DNA of 64,000 nucleotides from Culex pipiens pallens (taxonomy: Eukaryota > Arthropoda > Insecta > Diptera > Culicidae): contig NC_068939.1 of assembly GCF_016801865.2 (NCBI RefSeq), positions 148,220,715-148,284,714 of the forward strand, read 5' to 3'. This document shows positions 32,244-44,036 of the stretch, piece by piece. Both the position numbers and the translations under genes were made by a program. Positions within the stretch are counted from its first letter, which is position 1. Every line of letters starts with the position of its first letter. The notes beneath the pieces were generated by a model. It was not told the DNA's origin, ran no database searches, and saw only the letters and a program-made list of their open reading frames with translations.

Positions 32244-34340
32244 GCAATTCTCTACCAAAACCGGAAATGGATTTTATTTGTATTTTTTGATTTGGCTCAA
32301 ACTTTGTGGGGGCCTTCCCTATGACCAAATAAGCTTTTTTGTGTCATTGCACAGTGGGCGAAATGGAACCCAAAATCGGACTAAATTGAACGCGGCTGGT
32401 TCCCTGGTATGAATAATAATGTTTCTAATGGAAAAAAATCCGGGGAATCGATTGGTGATGGTTTCATCCACCGCACAAAACGGCAAAGGGTCCATTTTGC
32501 CCCAATTCCCCATTTTTTAACATTTTTTCTTGAAAATCGGCCTGTATTTAGAGCGGAGGCTTTATGCGGCCTTCCAAAATGCACTTAACTTATGTGAAAA
32601 TGTCCCAGGAATCCAGTAAAAATAACCACTTGCTCCGCAAAAATCATCTAGGGTCCATTTAACCCCGATTCCGCTATAAAAGCATTTTTGGCCGTTTTCA
32701 AATGTTAGGTCAGATTTTATAAATCTGAAAATATTTTTATCGTAAAGATCAGACAATTTTACATAAGAATGACGATTTACACTTGAAAGTTTGACACATT
32801 TATGTTGATATAGAAATTAAACTAAATAAAATGATTGAAGAATCACTTTTGGGCCAATTTTCCCAAACGCAGAATAAACTGCCTTTCACATACATTTTAT
32901 TTTTATCAACATAAATGTGTCAAACTATCAAGTGCAAATCGTCATTCTTATGTAAAATTGTCTGATCTTTACGATAAAAATATTTTCAGATTTTTAAAAT
33001 CTGACCTAACATTTGAAAACGGCCAAAAATGCTTTTATAGCGGAATTGGGGTTAAATGGACCCTAGATGATTTTTGCGGTGCAAGTGGTTATTTTAACTG
33101 GATTCCTGGGACATTTTCACATAAGTTAAGTGCATTTTGGAAGGCCGCATAAAGCCTCCGCTCTAAATACAGACCGATTTTCAAGAAAAAAATGTTAAAA
33201 AATGGGGAATTGGGGCAAAATGGACCCTTTGCCGTTTCGTGCGGTGGATGAAACCATCACCAATCGATTCCCCGGATTTTTTACATAAGAAACACTATTA
33301 TTCATACCAGGGAACCAGCCGCGTTCAATTAAGTCCGATTTTGGGTTCCATTTCGCCCACTGTGCATTGGTTCACCCATACAAGTCTCCATATAATTTGG
33401 CAGTTGTCCATACAAAAATGATACGCATATATTCAAACAGCTGTAACTTTTGAGTGAATTTTCTGATCAATTTGTTACCTTGAGCAAAGTTTTAGGTATT
33501 GTTGAGGACTAATGAGAAAAAACAGGTACCCGGAAAGTTTTTGCCGATTTTTTAACTATCATTTTTTTCAAAAAAACTAAATTTCCCAAAATTATTTTCG
33601 AGTTTTTTTTATATGTTTTAGGGGACCAAAACCCGCAACTTGTGAGACATAGAGGAGTATGGTCAAAAATCTGCCACCGGGTTATGAATTTTTGAATAAA
33701 TAGTAATTTTTGGAAAAAAATGAATTTTCATGCAAAAAAAAATTTTGATCTATTTTTTTATTCAAAATTGAATTTGCAATCGAAAAGTACTGTGCAGATT
33801 TTTTGATAAAGAGCTACGTTTTCAAGATATAGCCACCAAAAGTTTGATTTTAGCGAAATATTTGAAGTTTTTTGATTTTTAAAAATAGTGACGATGAGTG
33901 GCCATCTCTGAAAATATTTTTTTTAGAAAAGTTCAGATACGGTGGCTTAAAGAAAAAGAAACAGGGAAATTGAAGTTTTCTAAGTCTCTCGCAAACAACC
34001 CACCATTTTCTAATGTCGATATCACAGCAACCTTTAATGTTGCCATATCAGCATGTAAGCGTTTTCAGCTGAAATCAAGTGATAGATAAATAGCTTAATA
34101 GGAAGTGAGCAAGCAAGTTTCTATTAAAAGTTTTGCAAAAATTTTTGTTCAAGTAGTGAAAATTAGCAAATTGGACGGAATTAGGAGCGAGTGCTTAACC
34201 TGCCAAACATACGACAATTTCCCCTAATGGTCCGATTTTCAATGTTAAAACATGAACCATTCGTGAAATTTTCCGATCTTTTCGAAATCAATATTAAAAA
34301 AAATAATCAAGACAAACATTTTAAAAGGGCCTAATATTGA
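32240..34340. mobile_element. LTIR-A element copy 2, split by a foldback insertion
   Basis: Starts with gagcaattctc at about 32242 and continues with the family's 'actttgtgggggcc' and 'gaccaaataagc' blocks, is interrupted at 32350-33364, resumes at 'attggttcaccc' and proceeds through the core ('gggttatgaatttttgaat', 'ttttcaagatatagcc', 'cccaccattttctaatgtcg'). Diverged and without a clear right terminus. Confidence 0.65.
32350..33364. mobile_element. Foldback element with CACAGTG ends and 5-bp duplication (Transib-like)
   Basis: 1015 bp. The ends are exact inverted copies (cacagtgggcgaaatggaac...) and the arms run about 480 bp inward through 'atcgattggtgatggtttc' and 'tgccccaattccccatttt', meeting around 32820-32880. 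CATTG duplicates flank it at 32345-32349 and 33365-33369. The related uninterrupted sequence at 150-325 (minus strand) reads ...gcgtaattggttcaccc, with one such pentamer, which confirms insertion and duplication. A 5-bp duplication and CAC-type heptamer ends fit Transib. No transposase frame, so it is non-autonomous. Confidence 0.8.
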
Positions 34341-34929
34341 ATGTTTAGGAATCCATGGCTGATACAAGAACAGTAATTCAAAAAAATGTCAACATAAATA
34401 AAAAAATTGGTTATGGAATTATCTTTAGATTTCCTAAGATTTAAAAGCGTTTAACTCATTTAGCTTTAGCATTTAACTAACTTATGTGTTTCATACAATT
34501 ATAACTTAAATGCTTACCTAATTTCAAGGAGATGCTGCCAAAGTTTTCGACAGTGTTGGTATTCTCGCGCTCTCCCGGGAAAATGTCTCTTTCTCGAGTT
34601 CTCGCCGTGAGTCTCGAGCTGCCGAGAGCAACTCGCCGATTGCGCATGGTCTCCTGAGCTTGAGCATGGTCTAGCTCGCGAGAAGTAAAACGTGTTGGCA
34701 ATGAGAAAAAAAAACAATACAACCGCGTCGTTCGGATTCATAAGCCTGATAAACAAATTGCTTACTTGGAACGAACGCGTAGCACATAACGCTCGCGAGT
34801 GCTCGCTGTACTCGCTGTACTACGACTTTATCTACAAGGACTTCGCCGCCCTGGGCTCCTTAGTGTATGAAAGTATGGCACGGAGCGACGGCGCCGAATA
34901 CCCATATTTACACAAAGAATTTTAGAGCG
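34341..34929. other. Intergenic; body of a tRNA-associated repeat at right
   Basis: 34540-34690 is GC-richer with repeated 'ctcgag/ctcgcg' motifs but has no gene. An open frame at 34692-34925 leads into the tRNA-like sequence at 34930. It probably reflects the body of a tRNA-derived repeat and not a protein gene. Confidence 0.4.
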
Positions 34930-35003
34930 CCCGCCGTGGGATTCGAACCGTCGAACTCTGGATTGTGAGTCCAGTGCGCGGACCGATTGATCCACACGGG
35001 CGG
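34930..35003 (-). tRNA. tRNA-like sequence, Val(CAC)-type anticodon loop, probably pseudo or SINE
   Basis: On the minus strand: an acceptor stem with six of seven pairs (ccccgcc with ggcgggc), an anticodon arm CTGGA-CTCACAA-TCCAG with anticodon CAC, and a perfect B-box core ggttcgaatcc. The T-stem pairs at only three of five positions and the A-box is poor, so a working tRNA is unlikely. Most consistent with a tRNA-derived short interspersed repeat. Confidence 0.5.
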
Positions 35004-35829
35004 GGCAGCTTAACTGCTTATCGAAAATCACCATCAATATCTTTTCACTAGCGCTAACGATTTCAAAGCGCGATATGAAATTGCTTCCAACTAACGGCAA
35101 CATGTTCTTTTGAAAATTAGTTAGACACACTTGAAAAATAATCCCGAAAAAAAATAATAATTAGCAAGCGCCATAAAAAAAACCATAAGCGCCAAGACGT
35201 TTGACGTTTTATTTTTGACGACCCATTCCAATCGAAGGCTGAAGAAACCCGAGCGAGAAGCGAAGACAAGTAAACAACAAAGGGTGGCCACCAACACCAC
35301 CAGCAGCGCCTGTTGGAGTGAGCCAGTGATGCCAGGAAACTATATCTATAAATGATACTTTTCGTGAGTGTTCGCTCAAAATTTCATCACAATTGGCAGC
35401 ACTAAGCAGACCCAAAAGAGCGCTGGAAGAAAAAAAGACCAAGCTGAAATAGAAAAATGGGCGTGGTCCAATGTATTCTCGAACATTTGGAATTTTTTTT
35501 ATATGCTTGCAAAAGGAATAGAATAACTTTTAGTAAAAGTGAAAATAAACAGATATGGTAACAACAAGTTGCTCTACTCGTTGGTGTACTAGGTTTTAGT
35601 AAATTTCAAGGAACACTAAAGATTAATTCCAGTATTATCCAGCATCATTCAAATACGACCGCTTATTAGGCATAAAATGGGTATATTTCCCTTACGTCCT
35701 TTACCATAACTCGCAAAACTTGTTCATTCACTCTTTTAAATTACTAGACTTGTTAGAATATGTCCTGATGTTTAAAAACTAAAAATATCTAAAAAAAAGC
35801 ACACATGGTTTTAACACAAATTTTATTTC
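35004..35829. other. Intergenic, no gene
   Basis: 35155-35460 is a GC-richer patch with 'agcgccaagacgtttgacg' and CAC-rich stretches. Small open frames overlap on both strands without family motifs. No element ends defined. Confidence 0.4.
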
Positions 35830-36731
35830 AAAAGAGCGTAATATTGAATGTTTGGCCGTTTTGAAATGTTAGTGTTGGTTCACAAAATTAAAAAGTATTT
35901 TTTTCGAAAAGAACCGAAAATTTCACGAATGTTTCGTATGTCATCGGACCATATCGACATTAAAAAATAGTGGGTTATTTGGGTGAGACTTAGAAAACAT
36001 CAATTTTCCTGTTTTTATGTCTTTGCATGGCAATATCTCAGCAAGTAAGGGTCTAATGAACAAAGTTCAGAAAAGCAAAATATAGAGAATTTTCCCATTT
36101 TTTCAAAACTATTTTTTCAAAAGTGGGCAAACAGGGGCACTTATTTTAAAAATTGAGTAACTGCGACTATAACTTGAAATGGTGCACATTATCAAAATTT
36201 CAGTGAAGTACTTTTTGATTGCAAATTCGATTTTACATCGAAAAATGAAGTTGAAACAATTTTGCTACCAATATTTCTATTTTTTGAAAAGATCAGTATT
36301 GATTAAAAATTTCATAACTCGGTCAAAGATTTTTTGTTCGTTCTGTAAATTTCTGAAAAGTTGGCATTTGAAAAATCAAATCAATTTGTTTTTCAGAAAA
36401 TAAAAAAAAAAGAATAGTGTTTTTTTTTATTGCAAATCAAGTTTTAGTGACAAATAGTGAAATTAAAAATCACCGATTTTTTTTTATCGTGTATGTTTTT
36501 TTCAGTGTGTTCCTTATCCATACCTACAACTTTGGCGAAGACACCAAATCGATCAAAACATTCCTTCAAAAGATACAGATTACAGATACAGAAAATAATA
36601 TGGATAAACTAATGATGCAAATTGGCTTCTTCGGGTATACCGACGACACCAAAAAAGTTTCAGCCGGATTCAAAAATACAAAAAAATAATAAAATTAGTA
36701 AAAAAAAGACCAATTTCGTATAGAATTGCTC
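35830..36731. mobile_element. LTIR-A element copy 3, right part
   Basis: Contains the family core ('gcgtaatattgaatgtttgg', 'tttgcatggcaatatctcagc', 'ggtgcacattatcaaaattt') and the right terminus ('cgaagacaccaaatcgatca', 'agccggattcaaaaataca', then agaattgctc at 36722-36731). The left arm is missing. Confidence 0.7.
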
Positions 36732-38147
36732 AAAAACAACAACAATCCTACCTGGATCGGACACTCAACGCCATGGAAGCCGCCCATTGCCTGTCGCTGC
36801 CATCTCCACAGCGCGCCTGGGACAAGGAAAGGGATTTGGCAGACGGCAAGAGTTGATGCTCCACTATTTAATGGGGATAAGGGAAAATCTCCACGGTATC
36901 CCCCAAAAATCGGAACTCTCGAACGAAACTGTGATATGTCGATGAAAAAAGTCAAATGTTTTAATTTTTAGCACAATGAGTTTTGTATTTTTTTCATGAT
37001 TTTTTCTCAGCTAACTTTTTAAAAATATTTAGCTTGTTACTTTACGGTCCTAATTGTAAATGCCTGGGGATAACAATAAATTAATAGAAGTGTCAACTAT
37101 CATCTCCTCCCGTATGTACAGCACATAATAAGTAGTAGTTGGATTTGCTTACATGTCTAAACCGTTATCGATTATGGGTGTAATAATAATTATCTGCTGC
37201 TAAAATGCCATCTCTCTCTCTCGCATTTCGAAAACCGCTACTGCGAGCACGAGACTAAGAATGCGCACGTGCCGTTGAGATATTTCAAGTTTGAGAAACA
37301 AAGTCACGAGAGAGTAATAAAATAATTTGTGTCCGCGGGGGTTTACTGTTTCCCGTGTACTTGGCCTTAGACTTTTCCTTTGGCGATTAATGCGCTCGAT
37401 TTATTCGTGTTTTTATTTTTTGACTAGAAAGTATCAATTTTGTAAATTAAGATTAGAGTGTGTGTGTTTGAGTTCGTGCAAATTTTTTTTCTCATATGTC
37501 AGTTTTTTCTTTTTATATATGGAATATAAATGTGCAATTTCATGAAATATAAACAATTGTAGTAAAAAGTGTGTTGAAAAGGAGATTCTCACTCTTACGT
37601 GTTCAGTATCTTTTGCTTCTACGATTGCTGCTTGGAAGTGTGACGCTTGCTTTTTTTATTTTTTGGCAAATTCCTCACTATCGATTGCGCGTTCTTTTCT
37701 TTTTGGTTTGATCATCAGCAAATTTGTTCTACAAACTTACACACTAGATAATGCTTTTATTGGTCAACAATTTCGACAGTGCAAAACGAAAGCGACCCCT
37801 TTTAGTAACAATTCCTAACTCTGCATGCTTCTTATCCGCGCGTCACGCTGCCTCCCTCGCAGCAAACTAACATTTTTTTGGAAAATAAATTTCATAATCC
37901 TTTTTTCCTTCACGTCGCGTCCACTAGCTGACAATTTTGACTACTGTATAATTTACTCGCATAAAATATAAGTATAATTTTGACCAGAATGTATGCCGAA
38001 AGATTCCTCTTCCTTTCCCCCGAGCCCTCTCCTCGCTGAATTTCAGCTTTCTTTTTAGTTTTTTTGGAATTAAAATCACAATTGAAGTTCGCACATCTTT
38101 GCGCGCGCGCATCTTACTTTTGGTATCGGATGACTACTTCCAGCCCT
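36732..38147 (-). other. Probable neur 3' UTR and downstream intergenic
   Basis: 37080-38147 is unique AT-rich DNA downstream of the neur stop on the minus strand, containing several TTTATT motifs (AATAAA on the minus strand) such as near 37395, 37650 and 37757 that could be poly(A) signals. 36732-36970 is a short GC-richer stretch with no recognised feature. The UTR extent is inference. Confidence 0.4.
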
Positions 38148-41100
38148 TTACGACTTGTACGTGCGGATCACGTCCCGGATGACGGCCCGGCACAGCGGAC
38201 AGTGGCCGCCGCCGATGCCGCGCCACTGCTTTATCGCGCAGTCGTAGCACATGCACATGTGGCCGCACATGTACAGCACCGAGTCGATCGGCTTCTCGAA
38301 GCAAATGGTGCAGTCGACGCCGGTGGTGCTGTAGATGGCGGCGCCGTTCGCGGTCAGGCCGACGGTGCCGCCGCCGTAGCTGGAGGTGGAGGAGCAGGTG
38401 GCGTTGTCGGTGGCGAGCAGGGCTTTGTAGCTGCTGTTGGTGACGGGTTTGGTGGCGGCGCAGCTGGCGTCAGAGTAGGCGGACGCGGGAAGAGGCTGGA
38501 AGTGGAGGGAGAAGAGAAGTGGTGGTTAGATTTGTTTGGTAACGGTGGTGCTCGGGTGGCACGTCGGCGGGTTGTTTTTTTTTTATGCATGATTGAGTTG
38601 GTTTTGATGGGAAGCTTACCTCGGGGTAGGTGTATGCGGGCAGAATTTCGCTGGTGGACGATCCGTTGGACGCGAGGGAGAGTGTGGACAGCGGGACGGA
38701 CAGCGTGGAGGCGGAGTTGGGAAGGCCACCGCGTGACACGAGCGTGGCGGACGCCTGCTGGATCGTGGGTTGTTGCTGCGAGGACGAGCCTTGGACGTCC
38801 GTGGGGGGCAGGTTGACCACGAGGACGGTGCCGCCGGGGTTGATCTGGATCATGTCCGGGCGGATGTTGGCGGAGGAACTGCAACTCGGTTGGATTTGAG
38901 CGGACACAGACTGGACCTGCAGGCTGCGTTGGCTGGTTGAGGAGGTCATGGCGCGGGGTTCGTAGAGAGCCGAGCAGGACGCGGCGGAGGACGGGGCAGG
39001 GATGGCGTGGCTGAAGAGACGGACGCTCTGGGTGGAGCCGTACACGTCCAGGAAGGCCCACAGCTGCAGGCTCTGGTCGATGTGCATGATCACAGAAGGT
39101 TGGCCACCGTTTTTGCTGATCGAGACCTCGCCGTTGACGTTGATCGAGAAGCACAGCTCGTCGCCACGAACCAGCGTGGACGCGACGTCCTTGCTGACGA
39201 CCCAGTATTCGGGCCGGTCGAGCAGCAGGTCGGAGTCGTCGGGCAGATCGGCGAGCTGCAGCGTGGCCGGGTCGCACGAGGTCAGGCCGAGGGCAAGCGA
39301 TCCGACGTACATGTTGTCGGTTTTCAGGATCTGGATGATGAGCCGTTCGCCGATTTTGATCGGTCGTGGCGCAAACACGTAACCCTGGCAGAACTCAGTT
39401 TCGGCGCGCGTTGCAACGGTGCGGTCCGCGGAGAACTTGACGTTGCGACCTCGCACTGGATGGAACGGAAGAGGTAGAAGTCCCGGCGCGGGGCTGTTGT
39501 ACCGTACGCTTGCAGCTGAACTGATGACGTTCGTGCTGGCCGCCGGACGTTCGTCCAGCAGCTGCTGGTTGTGCTGGTTGATACTGAGCGATTCCATGTG
39601 AGGTACGATCTCCTGATCTACCGACCGCCGCCCGCACGACTGCTGCTGCGCGGGCTGCTGTTGATGGTGTTGGTGCTGGTGCTGGTGCTGCTGCTGCTGT
39701 TGCGTCTGGAACATGTAGATGCGCGAATCTAGGAACTCGATGCCGGTAGAATTACCGTACACGTCGATAACGGCCCACAGCGGGCCACGTGCGTCGACGT
39801 CCGTGATAAAGATGCCCTTCTCTTCGCCGTTGATGCCGAAGTGGACATCCCCCGACGGTGAGACGTAGTAGAACAGCACGTTATTCCGGTAGCAGTACCG
39901 CTCGTTGAGCGCCTTCGCCCAGAAGCCGGGCTTGTTGGTGAGGTCGGGACACGCATACTTGGGCAGGTTGCCGCGCAGCGAGGCCGGATCGTTGCAGGTG
40001 AACCCGAACCGGATCACGCCGCTCCAGTTGTTCGAGATGTCGGTGAACTTGACGCAGACGCGCTCGTTGACGCGCACCGGTCGCGCGCTGAACGTAATTC
40101 CTTTGCAGAACGACTCGTACCGGCGGGCGACGGAACCGTCGCGCGATATCCTAATGTTGTCCCCGTGGACGGTGTGAAACAGCAGCGGGGGCAGATTGTT
40201 CGGGCCGGGACAGGACGATGCACTGCGGGGAGCTGCAAGGAAAGAGAGAGAAAAAAGTAAACCATTAGCGTCTCAAATGTCGAGCAGGTGTGATCGGGGT
40301 CGGAAGTCCGACTTCCTCCCTTTTTCTCGTCGCCGACAATCATTCACCAACATCCGGTGAACGCCGGCTGTGTCGTATGCGCACGTACGTTCCCCTATGC
40401 CACTTTAGATTTTTTTAGTTCGTTCGTCTCTCGAGCAATTCTCTTCAACGCACACGTGCTCAACTTGGTAGTGCTGCCAGAAACCGTTGCCTTCCGTTCT
40501 CAATTGGATCGCGCTCTCGAGCGCGCGATCTTGGAACGATAGGAATTCCTTCTTCAACTCATTTTTTTTCGTCGATCTTCAAAATTCCTCCCTTGAGACG
40601 CTCTTTCCCATCCCCTCTTCAATTACCAAGACATCTGTGCAAGACTGAAATACTGTCGCCGACACCCCCTCGCAAGGTTACGCAAAAATCGCTTCGTCAC
40701 AGAGCGCGCAGATGCCCGTTCTGATTGAAAATGTAAATACCGGTCCCGAAGGGACCGACGGTCCCTTGTTGCTTTTTGTCTCGAGGATTTCCTTTCGGCG
40801 CGTCCTTCTTCGTCGAAAGGAAGTTAGGGGTCGGCTGAATGGTTTTTCCCAAAAAAGATTTGTTAGGGGTTGTTTCTTCAAGAAACAACTCAACGTTTGC
40901 ACATCTGCCGTCGCACCTCGAAAAAAAGAGAAAGTGCGTTTTTTCGAAACTAATTTTTCCAACTCACTGAATCGTGATTAGCTGTGGAAATCGCTTTTTT
41001 CCAATTTCCGCGATCGCGAATCGCGATCACGTGCAAGAAAAAACTTAATCAGAAACGGTTGCGCGACGTCTAGCCGTCGCGCCACGTGTCGGCGCGACAT

Positions 41101-42727
41101 TCTGCGCGTCGGCATAATAAGCAGATATCTGGCGCGGAGTTCCCACCAGATCGAAGCAGGCGCTGCAGAGTAAAAATTTGATGGGAGTCGGAGGTTGCGC
41201 GCAGATCGTCGTCGCGGGAAAAACATAAATTGAAGACAGTCGTTGCGGTTGTTTTCCTTGGCCCGGCGACGTCGTCGCCGGGGAAGGAATTAATTAGCTG
41301 TTATTGTTATTACTGCGCGGTAGTTGGAGCAGACGCCACAGGAAGTACGCTTGAGAGGTTCGCCGCTCGCGGCGGACACCTCGGGAATGCTCCAAGCTCC
41401 ACGTACGTGACATCCGGTAAATCTGGAGCACTTTCGACGACTTCGTCGTCCGGGAAGAAGCCCATCGAGTTCAACCAACCAGACGTTACAACCGAGCGAG
41501 CACTGTACGCTTCGATAAGCTCATGAATGACGGCGTAAGGGGTTCCCCTCTGTTGCACAAAGTTTTCGGTTTTTTTCCCTAGCATTAACGAACTAGAACG
41601 TCGGGGTTCTTTTTTGTTTGTTCCCGCTGGAGAGCGAGGGGAAGCGCAAAAAGTTCGTTACACTGCGACGGTTTGGAAAGCTGAAGGGGGAAAACTGCAG
41701 CTGTCGCGAGTTTGTCAGGATTAGAGGTAATCCTTGCAGTCAGTAGTGAGGACATGTGCAAAGATTCCGGGGGACGCGGTTGTAACGGATTTTTGGAATC
41801 TCTTATTAAAGAAACCTTAAAATTACTAGTAAGAATATCTCCAGAATCTTTAGTTTGAAAATCTTCAGAATCACTAGTTGGAGAATCCCCAGAATCCCTC
41901 GTTAGAGAATCTTCAGAATCTCTAGTTAGAAAATCCTCAGAATCACCAGTTAGAGAATCTCCAGGATCTATAGTTGGAGAATCCTCAGAATCACTAGTTA
42001 AAGAATCCCTAGAATCCTCAGTTGGAGAATCCTCAGAATCACTAGTTGGAAAATCTCCAGAATCTCTAATTGGAGAAATCTCAGAATCACTAGTTAAAGA
42101 ATCTCCAGAATCTACAGTTGGAGAATCCTCAGAATCACTAGTTGGAGAATCTCCAGAATCTCTAATTGGAGAATCCTCAGAATCACTAGTTAAAGAATCT
42201 CCAGAATCTACAGTTGGAGAATCCTCAGAATCACTAGTTAAAGAATCCACAGAATCTACGGTTGGAGAATCCTCAGAATCACTAGCTAGAGAATCTCCAG
42301 AATCTTCAGTTGGAGAATCCTCAGAATCACTAGTTAGAGAATCCCAAGAATCTACAGTTGGAGAATCATTCGAATTACTCCAGAAACATTTGCTGGACTA
42401 TCCTAAGATTCGATCAATCGATGTATCAACTATACCAAATTAATTCGAAGATTCATTGAGAATCCTCGTAATCTCTAGTAAGAAACTCCCCGGATTCCGA
42501 AGCTTGCATATAATTGTTGTTTCAAAGAACCTTATTTCCAAGGAAGATATCCCAGGTTGACCGTAGATCCAACTGCCCAAAAGATACTAACCTAGTCCCA
42601 TCCGCTTCTTGATCTTCTTCAGCACCTTCATCTTGTTCTTGATCGGCGAGAAGATGTTATCGCTGCTAGGCTTTTTGCAACTCGGCTCGACGGCACCACC
42701 GGAACCGATCACGTTCAGTACACCCAT
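38148..42727 (-). CDS. neur: Neuralized, RING E3 ubiquitin ligase with two NHR domains
   Basis: Three coding exons on the minus strand: 42727-42592, 40232-38620 and 38495-38148, with GT-AG junctions, giving 698 residues (Drosophila Neur is about 754). Exon 1 carries a basic stretch KMKVLKKIKKRMGL, matching the fly phosphoinositide-binding polybasic region. NHR1 spans about residues 60-218 (HGDNIRISRDG...FGFTCNDP...YACPDLTNKPGFWAKAL), followed by a Gln/His tract (about 221-243); NHR2 spans about 298-455 (GLTSCDPATL...DRPEYWVV...LWAFLDVYGSTQ). The C-terminal RING has Cys/His at about 645, 648, 660, 662, 666, 669, 682 and 685 (CTIC...CGHMCMCYDC...CPLC). Neuralized ubiquitinates Delta and drives its endocytosis in the signal-sending cell of Notch signalling; the NHR domains bind Delta and Bearded-family inhibitors. 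The RING is on its own exon. Intron 1 (2.36 kb) contains a DS-rich minisatellite. Confidence 0.97.
40233..41814 (-). other. neur intron 1, 3' part
   Basis: Unique, GC-richer than the intergenic DNA, with clusters such as 'gcgatcgcgaatcgcgatca' and 'cgacgtcgtcgccgg' that form short palindromes. No independent gene. It could hold enhancer elements. Confidence 0.4.
41818..42375 (-). repeat. 24/48-bp minisatellite with an open Asp-Ser repeat frame
   Basis: About 560 bp of a 24-bp motif (gagaatcctcagaatcacta type alternating with gagaatctccagaatcta), in 48-bp pairs. Because 24 is a multiple of 3, the minus strand stays open for over 220 codons, reading DSEDSPT/DSGDSLT repeats followed by about 60 non-repeat residues to a stop at 41585. 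It lies in neur intron 1 on the coding strand. No start context or splice evidence supports a protein, so I treat it as a minisatellite. Confidence 0.85.
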
Positions 42728-43830
42728 AGGGATCAACTGGCACCCCCTCAATCAGAGAGTGGTGCGCTAAGGCAAACTTTTTAGCTGCTCGTTCCGAAAT
42801 GTATCCAAAACCAAAATCACTCGCACGATCACTGCGCACTGAATTAATCACACATAACAGTTTCTTCGTTTTCGCGCTGATCGCGAGTTTGTTTTTCAAC
42901 GACTTTCTTTTAACTCTTTCTCCCCGCAACACACTGTTCGCGGCACGTACTCCTTCTTCTCGTTACTGCTGCAGGCCTCTCTCGCTGTATTTATGACGAG
43001 AAATCGCTGCCCGGTTATTGATTCGTTCGCTGGTTTGGTTCCCACGCTTTGCAAACTGGCACTTCCTGTTGCACTGTCGAGCGGATTCTTCTTGTATGCA
43101 CTGACTGATTCCGAGCTGATCTCCGTGTAGATCAACGCACACTTACTACGTACACTGTAAGTCCCAAAAATAAACTAACAAACTTAAACTACAGTATTCC
43201 CCAAAGACGCTGCTACTACTCTGTGTGTGTGTAGAACGCACGTCTTCACCGGTGGACGGCTTGCTCAGAACTGACGATTGGTACCCGAGCTCTCCTGCGT
43301 ATTTCGACTCGCGCAGCCCAGCTGAAGCGAGGGCCGCCTATGCTGGCCCTCTCTGTCGCTCTACCGCACTCTTCCCTCCTTTTATGTACAGCGCAGCATA
43401 ATACATAGCGGGAGCAGCCGGCTGCGTGCAGCAGAGTTTCCATCTGCTCGTTTTTCCCTCCTGCCTGCGCAGTCCCTTCCTTCGCCGTCCTCTATACCTG
43501 ATGTTTCGCAGGGAAGAACTGACTCTCCAGAGCATTAGAAGAGTCATACGGATCGCGCGGGTCGTAAAACGCCGTCGAGGGCGCGCGCGCGAGCACTCGC
43601 TGTGAGAAAGCGACTTCATTTCTCCCAACATTGAGGCACTATACCGGAATGTCTCGGCGGGTTCAAAAAGTCGTGTGAACATTCGAGGATCATGTACGCG
43701 GAGCGTTCGCTTCGCTGGCGTAGAACGAGCGATAGAGTGGTCCACAGTCTGGGGGCTGGGAATGATAACAGTCGGTGTTGACTTGATCAGAAATGGGGGA
43801 TCCCCAAATTCTGTGGTAGAATTCATAATT
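42728..43830 (-). promoter_or_regulatory. Probable neur 5' UTR and promoter region
   Basis: Unique GC-richer DNA immediately upstream of the neur start. It contains CGTGTGAAC at 43672-43680, a match to the Su(H) consensus YGTGDGAA, and GC-rich repeats such as 'gcgcgcgcgcgag' at 43583. In flies neur is activated by proneural bHLH factors. The transcription start cannot be placed from sequence alone. Confidence 0.4.
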
Positions 43831-44036
43831 GGATAATGTTAAGGAATGCACTGTATTTCCAAACAAAACTAACTTGTTATTTTTTCTGCAAAAAATAGTT
43901 TTGCCGAGAAGACAGTTAATTTTAACTGATCTAGCTAAAATTATGCACAGTTATTCAACAAATATTCACTCAAAAGTTGTTGACTTTGGATGGATTTCAA
44001 CTCTGAGAATTTCTAACCTTCGCACAATGACACAAT

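Noticed and set aside
34930..35003. Functional tRNA-Val gene
   Set aside because: T-stem mismatches and a weak A-box make a working tRNA unlikely; kept as a tRNA-like repeat.
38354..39477. Long open frames in other phases across neur exon 2 and the RING exon
   Set aside because: They are GC-rich shadow frames of the neur coding exons; the spliced neur frame matches Drosophila Neur throughout.
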